Positions 8,634 through 17,706 of a stretch of DNA of 64,000 nt are shown here, piece after piece. The position numbers were made by a program, and so were the translations under genes. The stretch's first letter is position 1, and each line of letters opens with the position of its first letter. Below the pieces are notes generated by a model. The model was not told where the DNA came from and made no database searches. It saw nothing but the letters and a program-made list of their open reading frames with translations. Source of the stretch: Anderseniella sp963698275 (GTDB lineage: Bacteria > Pseudomonadota > Alphaproteobacteria > Rhizobiales > Aestuariivirgaceae); assembly GCA_963698275.1 (NCBI GenBank), contig CAVOQE010000001.1, positions 372,001-436,000 on the forward strand. The letters are read 5' to 3'.

Positions 8634-9671
8634 ATGGACACATGCCATGACCGGACACGGTTCCATGTTGTGAAGGTTATCGTTCTGGCAACAGTTTTTC
8701 TGTTGGCTGCAATTGCATCGGCAACGTCCCAAGCTGTGAAGAAGGAGCCGAACTTCAAGAAGATCGTTGGTCCAAACGCGTGTGCCGAGTGCCACAAGAA
8801 AACCACCGAGATCTGGAAGAAGAGCCACCATGCCACCACCTTCAAGAAAATGCCGCGCAGCAAGGAAGCGCGCAAAATTGCCAACAAGATGAAGATCAAG
8901 CGCATCAAGTCGGAAAGCCTGTGCCTGACCTGTCACTTCACCACCCAGATCAAGAGAAAGAAGAAAAAGCCGATTGCCGGAATCTCCTGTGAATCCTGCC
9001 ATTCCGCCGGCAAGGACTGGGAGAAAGTGCACAGCGAATTCTCAGGCAAGACCGAAAAGACAGAATCCAAGGCCGAAGAAGCCAAAAGATGGAAGAAGGC
9101 AGAGAAGCTCGGCATGATCCGGCCTGCTGCAATCTACAAACTGGCCAAGAATTGCTATAGTTGCCACGTCGTTCCGCAGGAGAAACTGGTCAATGTCGGC
9201 GGACATCCCGCGGGCAGTTCATTTGAGCTGGTCTCCTGGTCGCAAGGCGAGGTTCGCCACAATGTCTGGTATTCAAAAGGCAAGTCAAACAACAAGGCCA
9301 GTGCAGGCCGGAAACGTATCCTGTATATTACCGGTCTGGCTGTCGAACTTGAAACCGCGCTTCGTTCCGTAGCGGTGGCCACCAAGAGCAAAGTCTATGC
9401 CTTCAGGATGGCGCGGCGTGCCGATGCCGCACGCAAGAAAATGAAAAAGGTTGCCGCTGCATTGCCGCAAGCAGGCGAAGTCGCCAAAATCGTCGAGCTG
9501 GGGTATTCCGCAGGCCTGAAACTCAACAACAAGAAGGCTCTGCTGACGGCTGCCAAAGGGATTGCCAGTACCTCACTTGCCCTGATCGCAAAGTATGACG
9601 GAAGTACATTTGGCGCTGTTGATCCGTTGATCCCCAATGAAAGCAAGTACAAGGGTAAGCCGCCCGAGTAA
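8634..9671 (+). CDS. Tetraheme c-type cytochrome (cytochrome c554-like), lysine-rich
   Basis: 345-residue exported cytochrome with four CXXCH haem sites: CAECH (50-54), CLTCH (97-101), CESCH (119-123) and CYSCH (174-178). A hydrophobic segment at about 14-32 acts as signal peptide or anchor. The spacing and the KIVGPNACAECH start resemble the cytochrome c554 family. The mature protein is strikingly basic, for example KIKRIK before haem 2 and KRKKKK after it. The C-terminal half (about 220-345) has no haem site and is probably helical. It is the first plus-strand gene of a redox cluster, 181 bases before the next gene. Its likely role is periplasmic electron transfer; the partner is unknown. 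Confidence 0.85.
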   Translation: MDTCHDRTRFHVVKVIVLATVFLLAAIASATSQAVKKEPNFKKIVGPNACAECHKKTTEIWKKSHHATTFKKMPRSKEARKIANKMKIKRIKSESLCLTCHFTTQIKRKKKKPIAGISCESCHSAGKDWEKVHSEFSGKTEKTESKAEEAKRWKKAEKLGMIRPAAIYKLAKNCYSCHVVPQEKLVNVGGHPAGSSFELVSWSQGEVRHNVWYSKGKSNNKASAGRKRILYITGLAVELETALRSVAVATKSKVYAFRMARRADAARKKMKKVAAALPQAGEVAKIVELGYSAGLKLNNKKALLTAAKGIASTSLALIAKYDGSTFGAVDPLIPNESKYKGKPPE

Positions 9672-9852
9672 CGCGCCGGAAGCACGGCTCCCAACGGGGC
9701 GAACAGCCGCACAATTTCGCCAAATTATCGCCTCTCAACAGCACCTTGGCGCCCCAAATTAACCATACGAAAAGCTACACTTGCAGCGAATAGGGCGTTG
9801 AAAAACAAAGTTCGAAAAGAACCAAAAAGTTTCCCGCAGGGGAACATTCAGT

Positions 9853-11496
9853 TTGTGCCGTCGCCGGGCATGGCAATCGCAGGGGACAAAGCTATTGGCG
9901 CAGGGAAATCTGGTCAGACGACCGCAACGTTGGGATGCCGCATTTGGCCGTGAACGCATTCATGCCGATTGGGTCAAGCTGATCCTGTCTTCGCGGATTT
10001 TAGGTGATATCGATGCCGCGGATTTTCCAGACGATTTGTCGCTTGCAGACATCATAACCAATGACTGCGCGATCAGATGGTGTTCGCGCGGTGAAATTGT
10101 CTACGCGGCAGGCAGTTACCAGACATCGATATTCGTGGTGCTCAACGGTGGTGTGCGGGTATCGGATGAAGCCGGAACCGAGGCCGCCACAGGGCAAACG
10201 GTGATGCCAAAGCTGAACGCCTGGCTCAGCCCGCTGCTGCAGGGGAAATTCGGACGCGCTGAAACCAATGTGACACGGTTCCCGACAGTTCGCCTGGGAC
10301 GTTACGAGATGTTCGGCGAGGTCGAAGCCATGACCCGCACGCCGCGCAGCAACACAGCTGTTGCCGATGTTGACAGGACAGCGCTGCTGGAGATTACGTG
10401 GCCGGGCGCGCGCGAGTTGCTGCACTGGTCGGACGCTTTCCGGTACAGTGTAGAGGAATTGTATCGCGCCCGCAGTGTCGAGGTTGGGCTGAAAGAAAGC
10501 GGATTGTTTGCCCATGTCGATCCGGAAACACTGGTAGCGATCGCGCAGCAATGCAGCTTTGAACGCCATGGCAGTTTTGACTGGTCTCACCTCTATCAGC
10601 GCGAGAATGCCGGCAGGCAACAAGGTGAACAGGTGATCGGGCAGGAGCCGTTGATCATCGAACAAGGTCATTATCTGGAGGACATGTTTCTCATTCGCGC
10701 AGGCTTTGCGCGCGTTACCGAGACTGTTCATGACAACGAGTCTTCGGTGGGATTCCTGGAAAGCGGTGATGTATTCGGTTTGACCGAGATTGAAGAAGGC
10801 CTGCTGTTTGGCAGCCATCCGCAGGCCGCGAGGGGGTTGCGGTCCGTCGGCTACACCGACCTCATCCGGATCCCTGAGCACATTGTCGGCAGGTTCATAT
10901 TATCCGGTTCGAAACGCCGGGGCGGGGGTGTTGCGTCCGCGCCCGGGCAAGTTTCGCACGCTGACCTGTCGCTGCTTGATTTTGTGGTCGACAACCGCTT
11001 CATCAATGCGACCAATGCCATGGTTATCGACACCACACGATGCGTAGGTTGTGATGACTGTGTTCGGGCTTGCGCTGCGGCTCATGACGGTATCCCGCGA
11101 TTTGTCAGAACCGGGCGAACCCATGCCAATCTGATGGTTACCAGTGCCTGCATGCATTGCACGGATCCGGTATGCCTTATCGATTGTCCGACAGGCGCCA
11201 TCCACCGCGACGTATTCAGCGGTTCCGTGGTTATTGATGACGATACCTGCATCGGATGTGCGACTTGCTCAAGCGCCTGCCCATACAACAACATTCAGAT
11301 GAGGGAAGTGACCGGACCGGATGGTGCCATTCTGATCGATGAGGATGGCAGCACACACCTGAAAGCGACCAAGTGTGACCTGTGTGCCGGCCAGAGCGGT
11401 GGCCCAGCGTGCCAGCGGGCGTGTCCGCATGATGCACTGACGCGCATCGACATACGGGACTTGGACATATTGTCTGACCAGCAGCCACGCGTGTAA
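9853..11496 (+). CDS. Two cyclic-nucleotide-binding-like domains fused to a four-cluster ferredoxin domain
   Basis: 547-residue, predicted cytoplasmic fusion. Two CNB-like beta-roll domains come first, with cassette-like segments around YEMFGEVEAMTRTPRSNTAV (about 152-172) and SGDVFGLTEIEE (about 304-315). A ferredoxin region like DmsB/NrfC subunits follows, with four cysteine motifs: CVGCDDCVRAC (about 397), CMHCTDPVCLIDC (about 433), CIGCATCSSAC (about 467) and CDLC...CQRAC (about 508). This suggests a soluble electron-transfer subunit whose activity is gated by a ligand or by protein contact. The start is a TTG with AGGGGAA upstream; an in-frame TTG at 9895 is also possible. The cytochrome b gene begins five bases after the stop. 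Confidence 0.85.
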   Translation: MCRRRAWQSQGTKLLAQGNLVRRPQRWDAAFGRERIHADWVKLILSSRILGDIDAADFPDDLSLADIITNDCAIRWCSRGEIVYAAGSYQTSIFVVLNGGVRVSDEAGTEAATGQTVMPKLNAWLSPLLQGKFGRAETNVTRFPTVRLGRYEMFGEVEAMTRTPRSNTAVADVDRTALLEITWPGARELLHWSDAFRYSVEELYRARSVEVGLKESGLFAHVDPETLVAIAQQCSFERHGSFDWSHLYQRENAGRQQGEQVIGQEPLIIEQGHYLEDMFLIRAGFARVTETVHDNESSVGFLESGDVFGLTEIEEGLLFGSHPQAARGLRSVGYTDLIRIPEHIVGRFILSGSKRRGGGVASAPGQVSHADLSLLDFVVDNRFINATNAMVIDTTRCVGCDDCVRACAAAHDGIPRFVRTGRTHANLMVTSACMHCTDPVCLIDCPTGAIHRDVFSGSVVIDDDTCIGCATCSSACPYNNIQMREVTGPDGAILIDEDGSTHLKATKCDLCAGQSGGPACQRACPHDALTRIDIRDLDILSDQQPRV

Positions 11497-11501
11497 GCAA
11501 T

Positions 11502-12317
11502 ATGTTTGGTGTTGCGCGCAATACTATGGTCACTCTGGGTGCGATTGTGGCGGTCTACTGGTTGATCAGTTTTTACAGCACTGCCCTGCGTGATCCGAGA
11601 TTTCTCGACGGCTGGATTTTGACCGCTGCGATGTTTGGGCAGTTGCTGTTTCATGTCAGGAAGAAATTTCCTGCAAGCCCGCTTGGCAGAGTTTCCATCT
11701 GGCTGAAAATGCACATTTACCTGGGATATTTCGTGGTTGCCGTGTTTCTGCTTCACACCAGTTTCTCATTTCCTGAAACCACGCTTGAATGGGCCTTGTG
11801 GATCATGTTCGCGCTTGTTGTTGTCAGCGGGCTCGTCGGGCAGTATCTGACCAGTTCGATACCCGGCAAACTGCAGCAGCAACACGCCGAGCAAATGACG
11901 TTCGAGCAAATTCCGACGGCACGGCTTAACCTGTTCCGTGAGGTGAATGCCCTGGTCCTGGACACGGTCACCCCGGAAGGCTCGTCGGAAGTGTCCGATT
12001 TCTACGTGAACAGGCTGCGGGGGTATTTCAGACGACCCCAGAACCTGAGAGCGCATCTGCGCGGATCGCGGCGGCCCCTGGAGAGAATCAACGGCGAGAT
12101 TTCCGATCTGGAACGCCGGGTCAACGCGCCTGATAGAGAGACACTGTCTTCAATCAGGAAACTCGTGACAGCCAAATATGATCTCGACCACCAGTACACT
12201 GTTCAGGGTCTGCTGCATTCGTGGTTGTTCGTGCATGTACCTGCAACCTATTCCCTGATCGTGTTGTCAATTCTGCATGTCGCAGTTGTGTACGCTTATT
12301 CTTCAGGGGTTCAGTGA
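11502..12317 (+). CDS. Membrane b-type cytochrome-like protein
   Basis: 271-residue inner-membrane protein. Hydrophobic segments lie at about 5-28, 35-55, 68-90 and 97-115, then a long soluble charged loop (about 120-215) and a C-terminal helix (about 235-268). Histidines sit where b-haem ligands would be: KMHIYLG and LLHTSF in the first half, LLHSWLFVHVP and LHVAVVY at the end. This suggests a quinone-linked haem b subunit joining the ferredoxin-like protein to periplasmic cytochromes. No family name can be given with certainty. The stop is one base before the decaheme ATG, so the genes are co-translated. Confidence 0.75.
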   Translation: MFGVARNTMVTLGAIVAVYWLISFYSTALRDPRFLDGWILTAAMFGQLLFHVRKKFPASPLGRVSIWLKMHIYLGYFVVAVFLLHTSFSFPETTLEWALWIMFALVVVSGLVGQYLTSSIPGKLQQQHAEQMTFEQIPTARLNLFREVNALVLDTVTPEGSSEVSDFYVNRLRGYFRRPQNLRAHLRGSRRPLERINGEISDLERRVNAPDRETLSSIRKLVTAKYDLDHQYTVQGLLHSWLFVHVPATYSLIVLSILHVAVVYAYSSGVQ

Positions 12318-12318
12318 C

Positions 12319-14589
12319 ATGGACCTCCTGCAACGTTTCAAGAACTTCCGGTTCAACTCTCGCCAATCAGCGAAGATACCCCGCCCCAAACGGGATATCG
12401 TCTCCTGGTGGCTTGCTGTGTTTACCGCAGGTGTCCTGATGCTTGCGGTTGGCTATGCGGCAGATACCAAGCTTTTCATGCCGGGTCCGCTGACGTCTTC
12501 GCATAGTACGCTGGAGCAATGTTCGGATTGCCATTCAAATGTTTCCAAGGGGCAGTTCGGCTGGCTGCATGCGGTCTTTGCAACCGCAGATCCGCGCAAG
12601 GACAGTTCCTCCTGTTTGACCTGTCACAAAATGGGGGAAGACGTCGCCCACAACCCCCATGGTCTCGAAATGTCGAAGCTTGACGCCTATGTGCGCGAGA
12701 TCAAGGCGCAGCCTGATGCAACGACACTGCCGGTCAAAGCCCGGGTCCGCAAGGCTGTGTTGCCGGTCGACTCCACGTTTCAGGATGGCGTGTTCTGCGC
12801 CACCTGCCACAAGGAGCACCAGGGTGGAGACGTCAAGCTGAAGGACATGGCAGATGCGCAGTGTCACACCTGTCACCAGGTTCAGTTCGAAAGCTTCAAC
12901 ACAGATCATCCGGATTTTGACAAATATCCGTTCAGACGCAGAACCCGTGTCAATTTCGATCACTCCGGACATTTCAAGAAGCATTTCCCCGAGTGGAAGG
13001 CAAAGAAGGAAAATGCCGGTACGACGCCGGAATCCTGTTCCGGTTGCCATACGGTGAGCGCACAGGAAGGGCACATGAACGTCAAGCCGTTTGCCGAGAG
13101 TTGTGCTGCGTGTCATCTCGGGCAGATTGTCGGTGCCGAACGGGCAACGGGTCCGAAGGGGGTCGCCATGCTCATGCTGCCCGGTGTTGATGTTGCGACT
13201 TTCAGGGAGAAAAAAATTGACATCGGCAAGTGGCCTGACGAGTCCGAGGCCGAGCTGAGCTCGTTGATGAAGCTGCTGATCGGTCGCACAGCAAAAGGGC
13301 GGAAAATACTGGCAGACACAGATGGGCTGGACCTGCTTGATCTGACCCAGGCGACACCTGAGCAGATTACCCAGGTCGGGAACCTGGTATGGGAAGTGAA
13401 ACATCTGTTCCATGCCCTTACCAACTCCGGAACTGCAGATATCCTGAAACAACTGGATTCAGACGGGCAAGCGCCCCTTGACCAGCAACTGCTCACAAAT
13501 CTTACGGCCAGCATGCCGCGAGATGTTCTTATCGGCGCCTTGCGGGACTGGTTGCCGGGTCTTGCCGAGGAAATTACCAGGCGAGGTGATGAAAAACGGG
13601 CTGATGTGCCGCCGGCAACAACGACCTCGGATGCGTCTGACACGGTCACCGTTGACGGTGCCAACGCTGATCAGGCGGAAAACGCCACGGTAGACCAAAC
13701 ACAAGGTGCCGCACCTGAAACGACGCAGGCCGACCGGAAAAATCCGGCCGGGCCTGTCTTGCTCGCACAACAAACTGAAAGATGGCGGGTGGATCCATTC
13801 GGCCGGTTGCTCAAGGGCAACCAGCCGCCCGAGGAAGACCTGGATGATGAGGCGGCGGATGAACCGGACGAACCGGCAGATCAGGCATCCGAAGATGCAG
13901 ACGCGGCGGACGATCAGGATCCCGCCGTTGAACCTGAAGAGTCCACAGCAGACGCGGAAGCTGACACAGAGGTTGATAGCGATGTGGAGGTGTCTGCGGA
14001 CAATGAGACAGAGGCGCTCGAACTGGACACCGACGCCGAAACCTGGGCGCAGTTCGGTGGCTGGTACCGGCAGGACTATTCCATCCTGTACAAACCCACC
14101 GGGCATGCCGATACCTTCCTGAAGGCGTGGCTCGACTTTTCCGCAATCAGGTTCAGCAAGACGGAAGGCAACCTGGCAGCACCGGTATTCTCGGAACTCA
14201 CCGGAAAGGATGCCCAGGGCCAGTGCAGCAAGTGTCATAGCGTTGATGCGACAAAACAGCAGGCGCGGGTGATCAAGTGGACGCCTTCATCAGCCGAGAC
14301 CGGCGAGAGCCTGTTCACGTCCTTCAGTCATGAACCGCATCTGGGCGTCGTGAGTGCACAAAAGGGCTGTCTGACCTGTCACGAGATGAGCAGCGCCAAA
14401 GGGTACCTGGATACCTACAAGGCGAATGACCCGAAGAAGTTCGTTTCGAACTTTGCGCCGGTGAAGAAGGAAACTTGTGCATCATGCCACGGCAAAAAAG
14501 AGGTCCGCCAGGACTGTGTGCTGTGCCATAAATATCATGTGACCGACATCTTCACACCGGTCATGCAGACCAAGATACCGGATAGATAG
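12319..14589 (+). CDS. Membrane-anchored decaheme c-type cytochrome with acidic linker
   Basis: 756-residue cytochrome with ten CXXCH motifs: CSDCH (68-72), CLTCH (99-103), CATCH, CHTCH, CSGCH and CAACH in the first part, then CSKCH, CLTCH, CASCH and CVLCH in the last 130 residues. An N-terminal membrane helix (about 29-47) without a clear cleavage site suggests anchoring in the inner membrane. Between haem six and seven lie a haem-free helical region and a D/E-rich linker at about 503-577. The ATG at 12319 is preferred because it directly follows the upstream stop. Likely role: carries electrons from the membrane cytochrome b across the periplasm, perhaps to the basic tetraheme cytochrome or the outer-membrane barrel. 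Confidence 0.87.
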   Translation: MDLLQRFKNFRFNSRQSAKIPRPKRDIVSWWLAVFTAGVLMLAVGYAADTKLFMPGPLTSSHSTLEQCSDCHSNVSKGQFGWLHAVFATADPRKDSSSCLTCHKMGEDVAHNPHGLEMSKLDAYVREIKAQPDATTLPVKARVRKAVLPVDSTFQDGVFCATCHKEHQGGDVKLKDMADAQCHTCHQVQFESFNTDHPDFDKYPFRRRTRVNFDHSGHFKKHFPEWKAKKENAGTTPESCSGCHTVSAQEGHMNVKPFAESCAACHLGQIVGAERATGPKGVAMLMLPGVDVATFREKKIDIGKWPDESEAELSSLMKLLIGRTAKGRKILADTDGLDLLDLTQATPEQITQVGNLVWEVKHLFHALTNSGTADILKQLDSDGQAPLDQQLLTNLTASMPRDVLIGALRDWLPGLAEEITRRGDEKRADVPPATTTSDASDTVTVDGANADQAENATVDQTQGAAPETTQADRKNPAGPVLLAQQTERWRVDPFGRLLKGNQPPEEDLDDEAADEPDEPADQASEDADAADDQDPAVEPEESTADAEADTEVDSDVEVSADNETEALELDTDAETWAQFGGWYRQDYSILYKPTGHADTFLKAWLDFSAIRFSKTEGNLAAPVFSELTGKDAQGQCSKCHSVDATKQQARVIKWTPSSAETGESLFTSFSHEPHLGVVSAQKGCLTCHEMSSAKGYLDTYKANDPKKFVSNFAPVKKETCASCHGKKEVRQDCVLCHKYHVTDIFTPVMQTKIPDR

Positions 14590-14711
14590 TGACGGCCATG
14601 ACTTGGCCGAAGCTGCAGCTTTTGACCGCCCCCTGCACGAGGCAAGGCAACGTGAACCCGTCAGGGTTTACGATTGGAACTTACCCGATTTTCCCTTGAG
14701 ATATGGCGGGA

Positions 14712-15998
14712 TCACATATCCAGCACCAGATCGCTCTGGGGCCGCGCTACGCACGGCAGGCATTTGCCGGCAGGCGGCGTCTTTTCAGGCGTGCGCTCAT
14801 AGTCGACTTCGCCACCTTGCAGTGCAATTGCGCAAGTGCCGCAAACTCCCTGCCGGCAACCGCAGCGCGCCTTGATGCCATTTGCCATGGCAAGTTCGAG
14901 AAGCGAACCGTCGCCGGGCACCCACTGCACTTTCTTTCCCGACCGGGCAAACTCAATCTGAAAAGTCTGTTCGGCTTTGTGCTCGCGTGGTTTTTCAGGT
15001 GGGCGGGCTGTCGTGTGAGAAGCCGGACCGAACGCCTCGAGCCTGACATTGCCAGCAGGGATGCCGGAGTTCTCAAAACCCCTGGTGAGGGCACTCATCA
15101 TTGGTGCCGGGCCGCACAGGTAAATCTCACAATCCCTGCCTTCCAGGATGGGCCGTACAAGCTCTTCGGTAATGTGGCCTCTGAGATGATAGTCGACTTT
15201 GTGCCGGCAGGTATTGGTGGGCCGGCTGTAGGCGACGACCATGCGCAGGTTGCGCACCTGGCTTACAACTTTCTGCAGATAGTCATACATGGCATGCTCG
15301 GCCCGGTTTCGAACACCGTAGAAGAGCCAGATTTCACGGTTTGACCCTGTCGCGATCAGCCAGTTCAACATGCTGAGAATTGGCGTGATGCCGACGCCGC
15401 CGGCAATCAGGACAACCGGTTTGTCGGAGTCTTCCTCAAGGTAGAATGATCCTGCAGGCGCATAGACATCGATAACCGACCCTGTTTGCAGATGGTTGTG
15501 GAAGTAATCCGAAGACTGTCCAGGCGGAGTGCCTTCGGGCGCATCAACTGGCGGGTCAATTCTCTTGACTGTCACACGGTAACAATTTCTGGCAGCAGGG
15601 CTGTCGGAGAGGGAATAGCACCTGGTAACCGGTTCGGTTTCACCAGGGACAGGCACAGCGAAGGTCAGAAACTGGCCGGGCCTGAACGACGGAATTGACC
15701 TGCCGTCATTGGGCTCCAGATAGAATGAGCAGATGTCCTGATTGAGATTCTCATATACCCGGTTGACGACGCGGAATTTTCGCTTGCCTTGCCACAGGAG
15801 TTCGGTTCTCTGCGGCTGGAGCTGACGATCTTCGAAAACACCGGCCGTCACATGGCGAAACTGTGCGACGTACTTTTTCTCCTGCCGGGCGAACTGGTAT
15901 TTGCGGCCGGCGAAAGAGGCTACGCTGATTGCCGCGCGCATGGACGCGGCACCAGCCACCATAATGCCTGCGAGCTGTGTGAGTTCCGTCAACTCCAT
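14712..15998 (-). CDS. NAD(P)H-FAD oxidoreductase with C-terminal [2Fe-2S] domain
   Basis: 428-residue reductase. A hydrophobic N-terminal stretch (about 8-30) may anchor it. An FAD domain with CYSLSDSP (the R-x-Y-S-x-x-S-type motif) covers about 70-185. The NAD(P) domain has VLIAGGVGITPILSMLNWL near 195 and YLCGPAPMM near 295. A plant-type ferredoxin domain ends the protein with CGCRQGVCGTC and CLPC. The organisation equals hybrid-cluster-protein reductases and related electron-transfer modules. It is the third gene of the minus-strand redox operon and converges on the decaheme gene. It probably links NAD(P)H to the cytochrome system. RBS GAGGGAA precedes the ATG. Confidence 0.9.
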   Translation of the reverse strand: MELTELTQLAGIMVAGAASMRAAISVASFAGRKYQFARQEKKYVAQFRHVTAGVFEDRQLQPQRTELLWQGKRKFRVVNRVYENLNQDICSFYLEPNDGRSIPSFRPGQFLTFAVPVPGETEPVTRCYSLSDSPAARNCYRVTVKRIDPPVDAPEGTPPGQSSDYFHNHLQTGSVIDVYAPAGSFYLEEDSDKPVVLIAGGVGITPILSMLNWLIATGSNREIWLFYGVRNRAEHAMYDYLQKVVSQVRNLRMVVAYSRPTNTCRHKVDYHLRGHITEELVRPILEGRDCEIYLCGPAPMMSALTRGFENSGIPAGNVRLEAFGPASHTTARPPEKPREHKAEQTFQIEFARSGKKVQWVPGDGSLLELAMANGIKARCGCRQGVCGTCAIALQGGEVDYERTPEKTPPAGKCLPCVARPQSDLVLDM

Positions 15999-16046
15999 TT
16001 GTATTCCCTCTTCATAACTGCCCTGTCGCCAACCTTGCGCGAGACG

Positions 16047-17630
16047 TCAGTAAACAAATTGAAACTCTGCCCGGCCGCCGAAGCCATCGTCGCCATCTTC
16101 ATTGATGGTGTAAAAGGTCTCGAACGTCAGCTGGATGTGCTGACCTATCGCCTGCTGCAACTGGGCTCCGAAGCCAAGGCTGTCAGAGCCGTTACCGCTG
16201 AGGTCGTGGCGTCCGGCGATTTCCAGGATCAGATTGCGGCGCTTGTCATCCCAAAAGGCCTGATAGCCGATAGCTCCGCCAATAACATCATCGGAGGTGA
16301 ACGGATCAATTTCGGCGAGATAGGTGCTCAGGTTGGGTGATGCAAACAGAATGCCGGTATTGGCAAGCGGCCCACCGACAATGGCTTCCCGGCCGGCTTG
16401 GGTGAAATTACCCAACCCCAGGAAAGAGTTGAAGTAGACGATATCGTCGGATCCAGTCACGGTTTTTGATATCTCGGACGTAAGCAGGGTTCCGGTGCCG
16501 ACGACGTTGCCATCAATTTCGTCTTCCAGAGCAATTGACGTGTTGGCCCGAAACGCGGTGCTGACGCCACCAAGCCATGGCAGGCGCTGGATGGCCGAGG
16601 CGCCGAAATAGAGGCCATCGCCTCTGCCCTCATCGTCGACATACACAACGTCGAGGTTAAAGGTGCTGACATGTGTATCAGCGGCGATGAACAGCCCGAA
16701 CATGTTCGAGTCATTGCCGGGGCGGGCGGCATCATTGCGATCCAGTCTGTTCCAGCCGTACATTGCTGATATGCGAAGGTTGGATGTGCCGGGGAACGGG
16801 ATGTTGTTGCGAACAAACCCGACAGCATCGATCGTATCGTTGATCAGGATGCCTTCCTGGAAGATGACCGGCTGACGCCCGACGGTGAAGCCAAAGTCTA
16901 GTGGCAGTTGCCCCTCTTTGTCGAGATTCGGGAACAGGCCGCCCAGGTCGCCTTCAAAGAACAGGGTTTCAACGTTGAAGTCGAACTCGTCGTTGAAACC
17001 CTCATTGTTTCCGTCGAATGTATACCGCGTGAACCTGTCCGGCCGGTTGTTGTCAGTGGTGCGCAACCCCAACAAGATCTTTTCGGTTCCGGTGAGCTGA
17101 AGGTTGGCAAACAGGTCCAGCCGATTGGCGATCTCGGTTTCGCGTCCATTTCCGCTGCCATTGTCGAATGACTGAAATGCGGTGCGGTTGATCATGTATG
17201 CCCACAGCCGGGGTTGCCAGACTGCACCGATATAGGGAATTTCAAATCCGGCATGCAGGTTGCCGGTATCGAGAAATCCATTGCCGAGTTCATACAAAAG
17301 CTTTGGCCGGCTGGGGAGCCGGTCCTCCTCTTTTTCGGTTTTCTCCGTTCTGAACTCGACATATTCGTCTTTCAGGCTCGCAACCTCGCTCCTGTCGCCC
17401 AGCGGCCAGATAGCGGAGTACCAGTGCTCGCCCGTCCGCTCTGCCGGTTCGCCGGCAGTCGGCGTTATCAGCGTGTCTGCCTTGTTCTGCGCTGTCACAT
17501 TGTGCTGGTAGTTTGTCCTGGCCAGTTCGGTTGCCGTGGCTGAAATTGAATACAGGATCCCTGGGGTCACGACGGTCAGCATCAGCAGCGTGCTTCGCGA
17601 AAATCCCGTGAAATGAGTCACGTTTTTCAT
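16047..17630 (-). CDS. Outer-membrane beta-barrel protein (porin-like)
   Basis: 527-residue exported protein. A signal peptide occupies about residues 1-33. The mature part alternates aromatic and charged beta strands (for example FGLFIAADTHVSTFNLDVVYVDDEG) and ends in GRAEFQFVY, a terminal aromatic strand as expected for barrel assembly. It lacks the paired cysteines of Shewanella-type MtrB, so it is not a recognisable MtrB. Lying between a pentaheme cytochrome gene and a reductase gene on the same strand, it could be the outer-membrane sheath for a cytochrome or a plain solute porin. The family was not recognised further. Confidence 0.75.
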   Translation of the reverse strand: MKNVTHFTGFSRSTLLMLTVVTPGILYSISATATELARTNYQHNVTAQNKADTLITPTAGEPAERTGEHWYSAIWPLGDRSEVASLKDEYVEFRTEKTEKEEDRLPSRPKLLYELGNGFLDTGNLHAGFEIPYIGAVWQPRLWAYMINRTAFQSFDNGSGNGRETEIANRLDLFANLQLTGTEKILLGLRTTDNNRPDRFTRYTFDGNNEGFNDEFDFNVETLFFEGDLGGLFPNLDKEGQLPLDFGFTVGRQPVIFQEGILINDTIDAVGFVRNNIPFPGTSNLRISAMYGWNRLDRNDAARPGNDSNMFGLFIAADTHVSTFNLDVVYVDDEGRGDGLYFGASAIQRLPWLGGVSTAFRANTSIALEDEIDGNVVGTGTLLTSEISKTVTGSDDIVYFNSFLGLGNFTQAGREAIVGGPLANTGILFASPNLSTYLAEIDPFTSDDVIGGAIGYQAFWDDKRRNLILEIAGRHDLSGNGSDSLGFGAQLQQAIGQHIQLTFETFYTINEDGDDGFGGRAEFQFVY

Positions 17631-17706
17631 TGATGTTGCCTGCTCCGTTTTAGTCTTTTTCTGGTTTCATATGCACGGGAGATCTCCGCTGATTGCCGCA
17701 GAAGCG

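Noticed and set aside
14592..14608. GGCCATGACTTGGCC hairpin after the decaheme gene
   Set aside because: Only a five-base stem with no T-run; too weak to call a terminator.
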